DNA of 64,000 nt, taken from assembly GCA_002261195.1 (NCBI GenBank), contig MVBO01000005.1, forward strand, positions 263,162 to 327,161. Direction: 5' to 3'. The stretch's first letter is position 1; every line of letters starts with the position of its first letter. Positions 1 to 11,586 of the stretch are shown in pieces. This DNA is from Bifiguratus adelaidae. Taxonomy: Eukaryota > Mucoromycota > Endogonomycetes > Endogonales. Under the pieces are notes generated by a model. The model saw nothing but the letters and a program-made list of their open reading frames with translations. It was not told the origin of the DNA and did no database searches. The position numbers and the translations under genes are program-made.

Positions 1-2803
1 GCCCGAATCAGACGACAAGGTATGCTTACGGACAAACGCTGCCATTGATTTCTCTTAATGGCACATGGGAAATATACTAATACTTGGGATCAATAGCATT
101 TCTTGGCGGATATCCTGTCTGTGTTGGGCATGACGTACTCGGATGATGGCAAACGGAGGTCGCTGCAATATAGATTGGTTGGTCAGTCCGAGGATCCAGG
201 TTCCTGGGGTCATGAATACGTTCGGTGGGTCCTTTGAGACTTTGGCGATCATGAAGTATCACTAAATGGACATGCTTCATGTAGTCACCTTTCATCTGAG
301 GTCGGCCAAGAGTTCAATCATCGAATGGACAACGGCGAACCAACCGATGACTTGATGAAGCTTGCCCTTGTTATTGTACCGTTCTTCCTCAAGCATAATG
401 CCGAGGCGGATGCCGTCGATTTATTGTTGGAGTTGGAAGCAATTGATAAGCTTCCTCAATTTGTGGACAAGAATACATTCGCTCGTGTCTGCTTGTACAT
501 GGTCAGGTCAGTTTCTATGAAAAGTCCCACGCGAGGCGCTCGCTAATCGATATGTTTAGCTGCGTTAATCTGCTCGTACCGCCGGATGACATGGAATTTC
601 TTCAGACCGCTCACATTATCTATAAGCAAAACGACAGATTGCCGGAGGCGTTGATTCTAGCCATCCGTCTGGGTGATCAGAAACTCATTGAGGAAGACTT
701 TGAGGATTGTAAAGATCCTTTGCTCAAAAAGCAACTCGCTTTCTTACTGGCTCGAAATCAAATACATATTGAGGTGGAAGACGACGATGAATTGAAGGAT
801 TGCCTCAACAATACCAAACTCAGTGAACATTTCATATCATTGGCGCGTGAATTGGATATTCTAGAGCCACGGACACCGGAGGATATCTACAAGACCCATT
901 TAGAGAATACACGCGCAGGCTACTCAACAAATGTGGACTCTGCTCGGCAGAATCTTGCTTCAACGTTCGTCAATGCTTTCGTCAATGCTGGCTTCGGTAA
1001 AGATAAGCTCATGAACACCGAAGACCCTATGGAGGAAGGTAATTGGATCTACAAGAACAAAGATCACGGCATGATGAGTGCCACCGCTTCTCTGGGAATG
1101 ATTCTTCTTTGGGATATCGACATGGGTTTGAGTCAAATCGATAAATACATGGAATCAGGAGAGGATAACATCAAGGTAGGGACTAATATTCCGACGCAGT
1201 TTGCTGATAAGCTTATTCTTCTATCGTAGGCTGGTGCGTTTCTTGCTATTGGTCTTTTGGGGGCAGGTGTCCGATCAGAATTCGATCCCGCTTGGAGCTT
1301 GCTTTCGGAAGAAGTAACAAAGGAAAGTAACAGCGTACAACTTCGGCAAGCTGCCATATTGGGGTAAGGTTTCATTGTAGGCGTCAGGTACAAAACTCTG
1401 ACCTCCGGGGCTTAGATTGGGTTTGGCAAACGCTGGTTCAGCACGTGCAGATATCATGGATGCTCTTCTGCCCATCGTGAGCGATTCAAACCTGACCATG
1501 GAGCTTTCAGCTATGGCGACACTAGCTCTTGGCTTTGTGTTCGTAGGCACCTGCAATGGAGACATTGCCAGCACCATCCTGCAAACCATGATGGAGCGGG
1601 ACGCCACACAGCTTAGAGATACGTGGTCACGATTCATGAGTTTGGGTCTGGCTCTGCTCTACCTAGGCAAGCAGGAGGAATCTGACGCCACGTTGGAAAC
1701 ACTAAAGGCCATTGAGCACCCCATTGGTACACAAGCAGAGATCTTGACCGAGATACTTTCATATGCTGGCACGGGCCAAGTACTCAAGATCCAGAGGATG
1801 TTGCACGACTGCCAGGACCACTTGGATCATGAAAAGGAAGAGGACACCTATCAAGGCTATGCTGTCCTTGGTGTGGCCGCGATTGCTATTGGTGAAGATA
1901 TCGGAGCAGAGATGTCACTTCGCACCTTTAACCATTTGATGCATTATGGTGAAGCTGTCATTCGACGAGCTGTCCCTCTCGCTCTCGGTTTGCTCTGTGT
2001 CTCCAATCCTCTGTTGACGGTTCTCGATACGCTCAGCAAGTACTCTCACGATAACGACCAGGAAGTCGCCATCAACGCTATCTTCGCCATGGGTCTTGTG
2101 GGAGCTGGTACCAACAATGCTCGTTTGGCTCAAATGCTGCGACAGCTTGCATCATTCTATCACAAAGAGCCCAACTGTCTCTTTATCGTTCGCGTGGCAC
2201 AGGTGAGGCGATCATCTCTCCTCCGAAATGATAGCGTCTAATGATTACTTTCATAGGGCTTGTTGCACATGGGCAAAGGTACCATGACCATCAATCCATT
2301 CCACTCTGATCGCCAATTGCTCTCACCTGTCGCACTTGCTGGTCTCTTCTCAACCATCATTGCGTTCACGGATTCAAAGAGTTGTAAGTATTTAGAAGCT
2401 TCTTTTTGCTGTCGATGTAATGCTCATGCTTTCCCAGTCATTCTTGGCAAGCACCATTACCTCCTGTACAATCTCGTGACCGCCATGTATCCACGTTTCC
2501 TCATCACCCTTGACGAAGAATTGAAACAAGTTCCCGTGACCGTTCGTGTCGGTCAAGCCGTGGATGTTGTAGGACAAGCCGGTCGACCGAAAACGATCAC
2601 AGGATTTCAAACCCACTCTACGCCCGTATTACTTGCTCACAGTGAGCGTGCCGAGCTGGCTACTGAAGAATGTAAGTCAATCATTATTGCATTCACGTAC
2701 AGCAGCACTCATTCGCTTTATAGATGTGGCAATGTCAAATATATTAGAGGGCTTCGTGCTATTGAAGAAGAACCCAGACTATGTAGAAGAGAACCGAGAA
2801 TGA
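1..2803 (+). CDS. RPN1: 26S proteasome regulatory subunit RPN1 (PSMD2), 3' part
   Basis: Large scaffold subunit of the 19S proteasome base; it binds ubiquitin-like shuttle factors and the deubiquitinase Ubp6. The 5' end lies outside the window. Visible exons: 1-19, 97-224, 285-506, 560-1175, 1230-1363, 1416-2202, 2257-2383, 2438-2671 and 2724-2803, all with GT-AG introns of 52-77 nt and continuous frame. Seen: the family segments [40 protein letters not shown] and [16 protein letters not shown]. These lead into alanine/glycine-rich proteasome/cyclosome repeats ([38 protein letters not shown]), and the gene ends with [14 protein letters not shown] before TGA. The repeats form the toroid typical of Rpn1/Rpn2. 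Identification is very secure from these segments; only the N-terminal quarter or so is missing. Confidence 0.95.
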
Positions 2804-3600
2804 CAAAATTAAAAGGACGGCTTTACAGTCTCATCTCATTGTTGCTCAGGATTTCGATACAACTCATGGCTGCCATGGCGTTGCCGGAGCTTTCGTTTCG
2901 TCTTTTATCTTGCTTCGCTTCTAGTGCGCATTTTGCTTACGAGCATGCATCCATTTGCACCACCTCGTCGCTATGCGCCAGCATGGATGAGACGCTTCTT
3001 GGGTCTGACGCTGTCGCTGGCTCCTCCTGTGGCTGTGGTAGCTCCGACCGAGTTCCCTTGTTGTCGGCTTTCCCGCAAAAGGAAGCAGTTTCCATTTTCG
3101 ACTAACAAGTTTTTGCATTTGGATATCAAGGACGACCGGGGGGGGGGAATGACCCCCGATAGTCCGGGTTCAAAGGGTTGCCGGACAATGTGAGGTGCCT
3201 ACAACGTCCATCTGCACTCTCCATCATCAAGAACGGCAGTAAGTGCCTCACCAATTGGTCCCAGTTGAAGGATTGGAGCTTGCAGCTCCCTAAGGGAAAA
3301 AAGCAGGACACGCTCTTATATGACTTGTGAGACACACCACGAAAATTTAACTGTTATCTGGTAACGTGATGGAGATAATAGCCGATCATGTGGCAGCAAC
3401 AGCCGGTTTTCACTTTGACCTTCTATTCTTGCTCTCTCAGTTGTTGCTTTCCATTGATGATATTAGACAGTCCGTCTCTGTGTCTTTAGTCTGTTTTTAC
3501 CCCGCTCTACACCATGCTTTCATCCTGTTCAAGTCACGATCGGTTTTGGACAGTTTTTATTCACGTATGTTGCGAGACTCACCAGGACTCCGCGCTAAGC
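2804..3600 (+). other. intergenic stretch with possible unidentified short gene
   Basis: No recognisable gene. On the + strand an open stretch from ATG 2945 to about 3190 has no family resemblance. After an AG at 3159-3161 a second open segment runs to a TGA near 3330. It reads like a natural C-terminus (GLPDNVRCLQRPSALSIIKN, later NWSQLKDWSLQLP). The two could be exons of one small protein, but I find no convincing donor to join them. A run of ten G at about 3139-3148 and a hairpin at 3162-3186 (GTCCGG stem) lie between them. The right-hand part is probably the 5' leader of the PQ-loop gene. Low confidence. Confidence 0.25.
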
Positions 3601-4671
3601 ATGAACAAGTTTATCATAGGTTGTAATGAAGATGGCTTAGAAGCAGCGAGCACGATATTAGGTAGGTTTCATTCACCCGATAGCGACAGGCTCATGTTTT
3701 GTCAGGTTATCTTTCCATTCTATGCTGGCTTAATGCGCAGTTACCGTAAGTTTTTATCGGAAGCTGCCGGCGTGGAACTCATGGCGTAACCGATAGCCAA
3801 ATCTACAAGAATTACATGTCTTCTTCCTCTCAAGGTCTTTCTATCCAATTTCTCCTTCTGTGGTTACTAGGTATAATACTCACTTGTTGTCTCCGCATGC
3901 ATTAGTGCTGATAACGTCCATAGGCGATGTCACAAACCTGCTTGGTGCTGTCATGACCCATCAACTCGCCTTTCAGCAAATCCTAGCGGTGTATTTCTGT
4001 CTGGTAGATCTAGCGCTTTGGACACAACATCAATATTATGGCCACAAGGATCGAAAAGAACGAGGAATGATTGGACGAGTGGATATGGTCGCTAAACGTG
4101 TCGGAGCCACCTCACCTCTCTTGGATGAACAACGATACCTTGAATACATGGACGACCGCTCAGTAAGGCATACAGACCGAGTGACGGCCTGGCTGGGCAA
4201 TGCGTTTATTGCCGGACTTGTTGTATTGGCTGGGTACGGTCTGTGGGCATCCGGTGGATCGATGGGTGACGATTGGTCGGCCGAGGTGCGAAAGGTGATT
4301 GGACGTGTTTTGGCATGGATATGCGCGGTGTTGTATCTGTCCAGTCGGCTACCCCAGGTCTTTAAAAATGTAAGTTTGGGCTCACATCTTCAATTGCGGT
4401 GATATTGATAGGTCTGTAGCATGCGAGTCAATCGGTCGAAGGGCTTTCTATTGCCATGTTCACCTTTGCGGCCTTGGGCAATCTGACATACGCGCTGTCC
4501 ATTCTCATCAATCCACATTCAACAAGGCAACGATTGATAGAAGCTATCCCATTTTTGGTGGGATCCTTGGGTACCTTGGCGTTCGATGTGACCATCTTTG
4601 TGCAGTGGTGGTATTTTCGCAAGCGAGATGGTTTAAGACTGATTTGGAATGTGGAGGTAGAAGACGTATAG
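3601..4671 (+). CDS. PQ-loop repeat transporter (Ypq/SLC66-like)
   Basis: Probable vacuolar/lysosomal seven-helix PQ-loop protein; known relatives (Ypq1-3, PQLC2) export cationic amino acids. Exons 3601-3661, 3706-3745, 3797-3870, 3924-4369 and 4420-4671 give 290 aa. Seen: first PQ motif in WLNAQLPQIYKNY followed by GLSIQFLLLWLLGDVTNLLG (residues about 25-60), a second PQ motif in SSRLPQVFKN followed by SVEGLSIAMF, and several hydrophobic helices with a soluble loop between (RKERGMIGRVDMVAKR). The start is the first ATG, which places the first helix close to the N-terminus as in the family. The substrate cannot be told from sequence. It ends facing the convergent CSN3 gene, about 270 bp away. 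Confidence 0.85.
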
Positions 4672-4944
4672 TCGTAGCAAATGTTTCTATACATGTACGA
4701 TACAGTGTAACATAGTAGATATAGCTTATCTATTTCGCTCTCGCAACAACTCACGAAAGAGGTTTCTTTTTGACGATAATTTGCTCTATTTTGATATTTG
4801 AACAGGCTTCGTATCTTACATGAGAACAGTTTTGCACGCTTATCGTCTACCCATGCTTGATGATCCGAGAGGGCTCGACACGGAAGAATCACCCGCAAAT
4901 CCACCCATTGCCAACTGGTGATGCGATTCAGTGCTACTTCTCAC

Positions 4945-6583
4945 TTACGCTTTCTCACGTACCTTTTGACGATAGTCTTTTGAAAGACCAATGAATCGAT
5001 CCATGGCATTAATGTGATTATCCATCATTGCCACGCGTTCAAGCGTCGCACCGATTTCGTCACTGGTTTCCATATCGTTGTATAGCGCCGTAGAGTCATG
5101 GAAGGTCACCATGCCGTCCCGGAATCCGGTATCCATGGCCGATCCTTGTACATCCTCATGCGAAATCGTGGCAAAGATTTCTTGCTTCTCAATCATGTCT
5201 AACAATAACCATTCAGTTTGGCGAAGAGCGCTTTCTTGATCTATGCTGGAGGTATCGAGCAGGTAAGGGCCGATAGGAAGTCGCGTTTCTGCAGAATCCA
5301 GACCGATTTGTTTACATATGTCGCTTACACTGAGTGTCAGATAGGTAACCGTAAGCTTTTGAATTTTTCCTCTATACAGGGCTGCAAAACATTGCTGAAC
5401 AAGGCCAGCATTGGCATCCTATAACGTACCAAATCAATAGGGATTCTCTCACCGGACAACAGCAAGACAACTCACTTCTCTGAAGATACCTTCGTTTTGT
5501 AGGAATTCGCTCCTGAGCATGGCATCGTTATACGTCTCGAAACATGCCGCAACGTGTATGTAGTCTCCGCATGCCGCTTTACACGTTCGAATAACATTCG
5601 CCGCTGTGTGCTTGGGCAAGCTGAGAATGCGTCCACAATGAATCAGTGAGACAAGCACATATCGCTTGTAAGCGTCCAGTTGAATGGCACTGCAAACTTG
5701 AGCTGGGGCTGCGATTGCCTGCAAGTAGGATAAGGCCCGGCTGAGTACATGATCATATCCGCTCACCAATGAATAAAACTCTAGTGCCCTCGTGTATTGC
5801 TTGAGTTCGGTGTAGAGGATCCCACCGTAATAATGGTACAGCAAAAAGTCCTCGATAGTGATTCCAGTAGTGCTGGGGTCAATATCTTGTATGTCCATGT
5901 CGAGAATCGGGAGGGCCTGACGAGCAGCGTGCGCTTCTATGCACACTCTAGCGAAAATAGGATGGAGAGGAGTCAACTGTGTTGGATGGGGTGTATATTT
6001 ATCTATGAGTTCCATCAGAGGTCGTATGGCGAGAATAGGCTACCACACAGTTAATCGTCAGTAAGCTCCCTTTTCGTAAGCGTGATGTGAATGCTTACCA
6101 TGTTCAGCGCTCGACATTGCCGCACAAAGACCTCTGCAAGCTTCACCGCTAAGAAACCGGTCAGATACAAATAAGGTCGTTCGACAAACCGTACCTTTTG
6201 GTCGTATACACCAAAGCTGCATAACATCAGCTTGTTCAAAGTAAGCAGAAAGGATATCAAAGTATGTCCTGGCTTCTCCAGCCGTAGCTGCGGACGCGCG
6301 CTGTTCTCTGCCAAATTAAGGCGTCAGCAGGAGCAGCGGTGGCACTTGCATTCCATAAGTGAGCTTACATGAAGTAGGCGAATCCAATGGTATCTTCACT
6401 GGGTGTCAACACATCCAATGGGTCTTCACCTGTCGACAGCCGACTCAACAACACCTCGGTAGGTACTCCTTTAAGTTCATGGAGTAGACGCCGTACATGA
6501 TCTGCCTCTCCAGGCCCGTTGGCTTGCTTGAAGGCCTCGAGTAGACGTAGAACCTGGTCGCACGACTGGCTGGGTTGTGACAT
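4945..6583 (-). CDS. CSN3: COP9 signalosome complex subunit 3
   Basis: PCI-type scaffold subunit of the COP9 signalosome, which deneddylates cullins. Exons in coding order: 6583-6369, 6307-6195, 6148-6099, 6039-5476, 5418-4945, giving 471 aa. Seen: the region PLHPIFARVCIEAHAARQAL, the block IQLDAYKRYVLVSLIHCGRI, the winged-helix part KIQKLTVTYLTLSVSDI, and the DMIEKQEIFATI and DGMVTFHD segments that mark CSN3. About 30 residues (after QIGLDSAETRLP) look like an insertion relative to animal CSN3; I see no GT-AG intron that would remove them. The terminal codons overlap a strong donor-like string (GC|GTAAGTGAG at 4940-4950), so a further small 3' exon is possible. The CSN is absent from many yeasts, which supports a filamentous fungus. 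Confidence 0.88.
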
Positions 6584-6810
6584 GCTGTCAAACGCGGTGA
6601 AACAGTACAAGCACAAGAAGCCAAATGACGCGCGCAGTGCAAGTAAATGAATTAAAAAGATGGAGCGAGTTGAGCCAACTCTACAAGCACTCGCAAAGCT
6701 ATACCCCAATAGTCTTCCGCCTTCGCTTACAAGGCACAAACTAAACTCTTTGAGCTGCATGAATTCAGGAAACATGGCTGCGGGGCAAAACGCACTTTGT
6801 AATACATTCT

Positions 6811-7799
6811 TTATGCGAGGTTCTGCTCAATAGATGCGGCATTCTGCATGGCTTGCGCGATAATCTTCTTCTCCTCCATGGTGCATTCTATGAGCGGGTT
6901 ACGCAAGATACCGCCATATCCCAAGAACATGTCCATGGCTCCTTTGAGACCGGATAGACCGTACCATCGACACATGGCATCATCAGCGATAACGAGTTGT
7001 TGTTGGAGATGGGTAGCTTCTTGATATTTGCCCTCCCGGTGAAGTCTTAGGAGCTCGATGCAGGCACGTGGAAGCATGTTGGCAAGTCCAGGGACGCAGC
7101 CAACGGCGCCGACAGAAAGTGCGGGGAGGAAGAAATCCGCTGAACCGGCCAACAGAGTGAACTCGTTGGCGTTGGTGTGCTGAGAAAGGTAACCAACCTT
7201 TCCAATATTGCCATCCGTGCCCTGTCGCAAGCATGCGTAAGGAATGCATTTCCGGCAGACTAAAGAACGCTTACCTTGATGCCGACAATGTTGCGGTGCT
7301 CGGCCAATATGCTCAGAGTTTGAACAGAGATGTCAATACCTTGACTGACGCCAGGATAGTTGTAGATGATGATTGGAATCGGAGACTCATCGGCAACTTT
7401 CTCAAAGAAGGCTTGAATGGCCGCCTGACTCATTCGGTTTTGGAAGTACGAAGGAGGTAACACCAAGGCATATTGAGCACCGGCTTCGGCTGCATCCCGA
7501 CACAGCTTGATAGTTCCCCGAGCTGATCCGATACCACAGCCTGCTACGGGTATACAGTCGGGCTTGGTCTGTTGCATCACCTTCACACCCGTACGAATAA
7601 TTTCGATGCGCTCCTCATCCGAAAGATGCACGGCTTCACCGGTTGAGCCTTGAAAGATGATACCGTTTACACCAGCAGAGCAGAGAAACTTGATATGTTT
7701 TTGGAGTGTTTCCAAATCCAAGTCCTCATTACTTTGGAAGAAGGTCGGTATAGGGACATAGATACCTCCGGGCAGACCTGATCGTTGGCTAGGCGACAT
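6811..7799 (-). CDS. DapA-family (DHDPS-like) aldolase
   Basis: Class I, Schiff-base lyase of the dihydrodipicolinate synthase/N-acetylneuraminate lyase superfamily. Exons 7799-7275 and 7221-6811, 311 aa, the usual family length. Seen: N-terminal GGIYVPIPTFF, substrate loop GSTGEA (residues about 53-58), YNYPG with the conserved Tyr, and the catalytic Lys in IVGIK. That Lys is the last codon before the intron, and exon 2 resumes with GTDGNI. In fungi, members include 4-hydroxy-2-oxoglutarate aldolase and 2-keto-3-deoxy sugar acid aldolases, while true lysine-pathway DHDPS is usually missing. A role in hydroxyproline or sugar-acid breakdown is therefore more likely than lysine synthesis. The exact substrate is not determinable here. 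Confidence 0.85.
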
Positions 7800-8069
7800 T
7801 ATACAAACAGACATGAGAGAACGTGAGAGGCAAGATATATACACTCCAGAGTCTGGAGTTCGGGATATGTGCGGGTACGAGCGATACCGAAAGAGGCAAT
7901 TACACCTAACCCATCAATATGCCCTATTTTTGGAACTATTGCTGAACGGAGTAGTTCGCAAAGGGCGGGATCTCCTCTAGCCGCTAGTTCACCTTCGGGC
8001 CGTACACAACGTGTGAATGGCGCTTGAAACATGTACAAAACACATTTTGCTGCTCAAGGCTTGCATGTT

Positions 8070-8720
8070 TTATTGCGTTGGCCTGGACAACCCCCAAACG
8101 TCCACCAGCCACATTATTTTACATTCACCGACAAATCCCGCGTTGTTCACCACATGTGCGGCGCGTTGATTGGAACTCTTCATGATAGCAACAATCAAAT
8201 CCACCTTCATGATGTCGAACGCATAGTTTGTAGCGAGCTTGAGTGCTTCGGTGGCGTAACCTTCATTCCAGAACGAGGGCAGGATGTCAAAGGAGACTTG
8301 AGTCGTTTTCTTTCTGTGATTCCAGCCAAAGAAGGAGCAAGTTCCGATGACCTTGTTCTTTTCATATACCAGCCACCGAACGCCTTGTCCCTTGGAAAGC
8401 GCTTCCTGATCACTCTCCAGCAATGCCTGGATTTGCTCTTTGGTTCTCAGTGGTCGCTGTCCCGTTGACTTGACGATTTGTTCGTCCGATCGGATCTGTA
8501 ACAGCGCCTCCAATTGCGACTCCTCGTTGGGATCTATTGGCTTCAATTGTATCCGTTTGCCTTTCAGAACTGGAACACTGAATCTCGCCGGGGCTGTCTG
8601 GAGCTTGGGGATCGTCAACGACGGAATGACCGTCCGCCAGAGGATGAAGACAAAGTCTACTGTCTGTCTAAGAAAGTACATGATGACCACCATGTTGAAT
8701 GTTGACAAGTAGCTCGCCAT
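8070..8720 (-). CDS. GNAT acetyltransferase, RimJ/RimL type, with N-terminal membrane segment
   Basis: Single-exon gene of 216 aa. The acetyltransferase domain begins near residue 55 (GKRIQLKPIDPNEESQLEAL). It carries the acetyl-CoA-binding side of the fold in VIGTCSFFGW, then FWNEGYATEALKLATNYAFD, where the Q/RxxGxG/A loop is modified to NEGYAT, and ends with the NQRAAHVVNNAGF helix typical of Acetyltransf_3 proteins. The first 35 residues contain a hydrophobic segment (VVIMYFLRQTVDFVFILW), so the enzyme may be membrane-anchored, which is uncommon for this family. Substrate unknown. It is divergent from the enoyl-CoA isomerase gene, start codons 121 bp apart. Confidence 0.8.
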   Translation of the reverse strand: MASYLSTFNMVVIMYFLRQTVDFVFILWRTVIPSLTIPKLQTAPARFSVPVLKGKRIQLKPIDPNEESQLEALLQIRSDEQIVKSTGQRPLRTKEQIQALLESDQEALSKGQGVRWLVYEKNKVIGTCSFFGWNHRKKTTQVSFDILPSFWNEGYATEALKLATNYAFDIMKVDLIVAIMKSSNQRAAHVVNNAGFVGECKIMWLVDVWGLSRPTQ

Positions 8721-8841
8721 CGTGTCGTGATATCGGCCAAAACGTCTCTGCTATGTCCCCGGAACCGCTGCACACAAACACCTGCCAAATTGGGATTCGA
8801 AGTGGATGAGCCAACGTGTGAAAATTGTAGCTCTTCCTCCA

Positions 8842-9941
8842 ATGGCCATTCCAAAGCTTGAGACGATCAAACTAGAGGTCACTTCGGAAGGCGTGGCTAT
8901 TATTGCCTTCAATCGACCCAAGAGATATAATGCGCTTTCACCACAAGCATATCAGGTGCGGATTAAGCAATAGTCTTTGTAGAAGAATGGCCGCTTAGAC
9001 ATAGGGATAGGACTGGCACGATGCCATACAGTGGGCAGCACAAACAGACAAAGTCAAAGTAGCTGTTTTGACTGGTGTGGGCAAGTACTATACCTCCGGT
9101 CAAGAGCTCGTTCCTCCTAGCTCCCCGCAAGGCGATGAAACGCTGGAGCAGGTCATTGCAAGGAGATCAGCCGTGACTCGGTAAGTCCACTATAAGTCAT
9201 GATATTGCTTGTATCTCACCGGCATTGTAGATCAGTGATTGATGCCATGATTGATTTCCCCAAAGTCCTTATTGCCGCCGTCAATGGTAGGTCTGAATAT
9301 TGATCTACCGGCTAAGTCCTGAGACATCTCCACTGTAGGGCCTGCTATCGGCTTCGGTGTGACAACGCTTGCTTTGTGCGATGTGGTTTATACTGTACCT
9401 CACGCTACGTTCCGTACGCCATTTATGGAGTTAGGTAAGCGATCATCAAACACTCCGAGCTGAAAAAGGCTGCTCACAACGCTTCTCTCAAGGGTTTTGT
9501 GCTGAAGGCTGCTCATCCCACCTCTTTCCGCTAATTATGGGCATGTCAAAGGCCAATGAAATTCTTTTAATGGGCCGTACATTTACTGCTCAAGAACTTG
9601 TGGAGTGCGGTATGGTGTCGCGATTGATACCCGAAGAAAATTTCATGGCGGAAATCCTCAAGGTTGCTGGCAGCGTCGCCAAACTTCCTCCTCAAGCCTT
9701 ACAGCAGACGAAAAGTCTAGTGCGTGGCAAAGGTTGTGTTGCCGATCGAAGCCTACTCAAGCAAGTCAATGAACGGGAAATTAGACTGCTTGTGGAAAGG
9801 TAAGTATGCTAATACTTGAATACGGGATGGTGTCTTACGCGAATTGTTAGAATGATGTCAGAAGAGTCTTTGGAGCGAGTAATGGCTTTCATGCAGGCAC
9901 AGGAAGCCAAGCGACAAGCCAAGCAAAAGTCCAAACTCTAG
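8842..9941 (+). CDS. peroxisomal enoyl-CoA hydratase/isomerase (ECI-type)
   Basis: Crotonase-fold enzyme, most like delta3,delta2-enoyl-CoA isomerases, which shift double bonds so unsaturated fatty acids can enter beta-oxidation. Exons 8842-8955, 9011-9180, 9231-9286, 9339-9434, 9493-9799 and 9851-9941 give 277 aa. Seen: VAIIAFNRPKRYNALS near the N-terminus, oxyanion-hole segments VLTGVGKYYTSGQEL and GPAIGFGVTTLALCD, then TFRTPFMELGFCAEGCSS with the Glu used by isomerases. The last three residues are SKL, a canonical PTS1 peroxisome-targeting signal, preceded by a basic Lys-rich tail (KRQAKQK). Location in peroxisomes is therefore well supported; isomerase versus hydratase rests on resemblance. 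Confidence 0.9.
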
Positions 9942-10218
9942 GCTGGATGATACACACCTCACATACCGGATCGTATGTAATGTCTAAGGGACTATCTTGA
10001 TATGTTCTTGAAGTGTAGACACTGTATTGGCCATAGATTGTACTTCAATATGCGCATATGGACAGGTGGTATGCTCCAAACCAGCAGCCGAGTCGCGCTA
10101 CCTCAGAAGTTGCCTTATATGGTAAATTACAGCACTTAAAGCGCGTCGACTTCTTTGGAACACTCCTACCGCAGCACCTTCTTCCTCTCATTGCCCATTC
10201 GTTAGATTGAAAGAAAAT

Positions 10219-11586
10219 ATGGCGCAAATACAGGAAGAGGAAACAAGTATCATGGAGGAGGAAGTCATGGGTCCTCTACCACTCCAGAGGCTTGAGGTAC
10301 ACCATTCACGATGCATATATGTCGCTCACTTCGCGTCTAGGAAATGGGAATCAGCGCCTCCGACATCAAGAAGCTCGTCGAAGCTGGTTACCATACCGTG
10401 GAAGCTGTAGCTTATACACCTAAAAAGGCTCTGCTTACCATTAAGGGTATCTCCGAGACCAAAGCGGACAAGTTGCTGGCTGAAGGTAAGCTAGGCAGTT
10501 AATGAGCGCAGCTGACCGTAAAATAGCGTCCAAGATGGTGCCGCTTGGTTTTACAACGGCCACCGAGTTTCATCAGAGGAGAAGTGAGCTCATCACAATC
10601 ACCACGGGATCCAAGGAGCTCGACAAGTTGCTTGGTGGTATGTTTGACCTAGCATGCCTATGAGTAAATCATGCTGACATCTGATCTGCAGGCGGTATCG
10701 AGACCGGAGCTATTACGGAACTGTTTGGTGAATTTCGTACCGGAAAAAGCCAGCTTTGCCACACGCTTTCTGTGACCTGTCAGGTGAGAATGATTTGCCA
10801 GATTCTCTTCCCGACCGTGCATGCTAATGTGTGCGTCTTCAAAGCTTCCTGTGGATATGGGAGGCGGCGAAGGCAAATGTTTATACATTGATACCGAAGG
10901 CACATTCCGTCCCACCCGATTGCTTTCCATAGCGCAAAGGTAAGTCGTCAAGCACTCGAAGAATCGCTTCCTAATCCAAAATTATGCAGATTTGGCTTGA
11001 ATGGTGAAGATGTGCTTGATAATGTGGCATATGCAAGAGCATACAATACGGATCATCAAACAGCGCTCCTTGTTCAAGCATCGGCAATGATGGCGGAATC
11101 CAGGTAGGCTAAGACTAAAGACTCACTCCAACTATCTTTGACCGTTCTTCCTTCAGGTTCTCCTTGCTCATTGTTGACAGCGCCATGGCTTTGTATCGAA
11201 CGGATTTCGCGGGACGCGGTGAGCTTGCGGCCAGGCAAATGCATCTAGCACGCTTCATGAGAAATCTGCAGCGACTTGCCGATGAGGTTCGTGTCTCCAA
11301 TTGTGTTGTAAAATATAACTCACAATATCCTTGTTAGTTTGGTGTGGCCGTTGTTATCACAAACCAAGTTGTGGCACAAGTTGACGGTGGCGCTGCCATG
11401 TTCAATCCGGATCCCAAGAAGCCTATAGGAGGCAACATCATGGCTCACTCATCGACGACTCGATTATATCTTCGGAAAGGTCGTGGAGAGACGCGTGTAT
11501 GTAAAATCTACGACTCTCCATGTCTGCCAGAAGCGGAAGCTGTTTTTGCTATACAGGAGGATGGCATTGGCGATCCAAAGGAATAA
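10219..11586 (+). CDS. RAD51: DNA repair recombinase RAD51
   Basis: Eukaryotic RecA-family strand-exchange protein for homologous recombination. Exons 10219-10296, 10341-10485, 10527-10637, 10692-10783, 10845-10939, 10990-11103, 11157-11286 and 11338-11586, 337 aa, the normal RAD51 length. Seen: N-terminal helix-hairpin-helix ([16 protein letters not shown] ... [16 protein letters not shown]), Walker [20 protein letters not shown], Walker B LLIVDS, the [13 protein letters not shown]2 region and the C-terminal [15 protein letters not shown]. The [11 protein letters not shown] and DTEGTF segments favour RAD51 over the meiotic paralogue DMC1. Human RAD51 has Thr in its Walker A box where this gene has Ser (GKS), a conservative change. 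Very secure. Confidence 0.97.

Noticed and set aside
3162..3186. Hairpin with GTCCGG stems and GGTTCAAA, tRNA-like
   Set aside because: Only one short stem; no D or anticodon arms and no acceptor pairing nearby, so it is not a tRNA.
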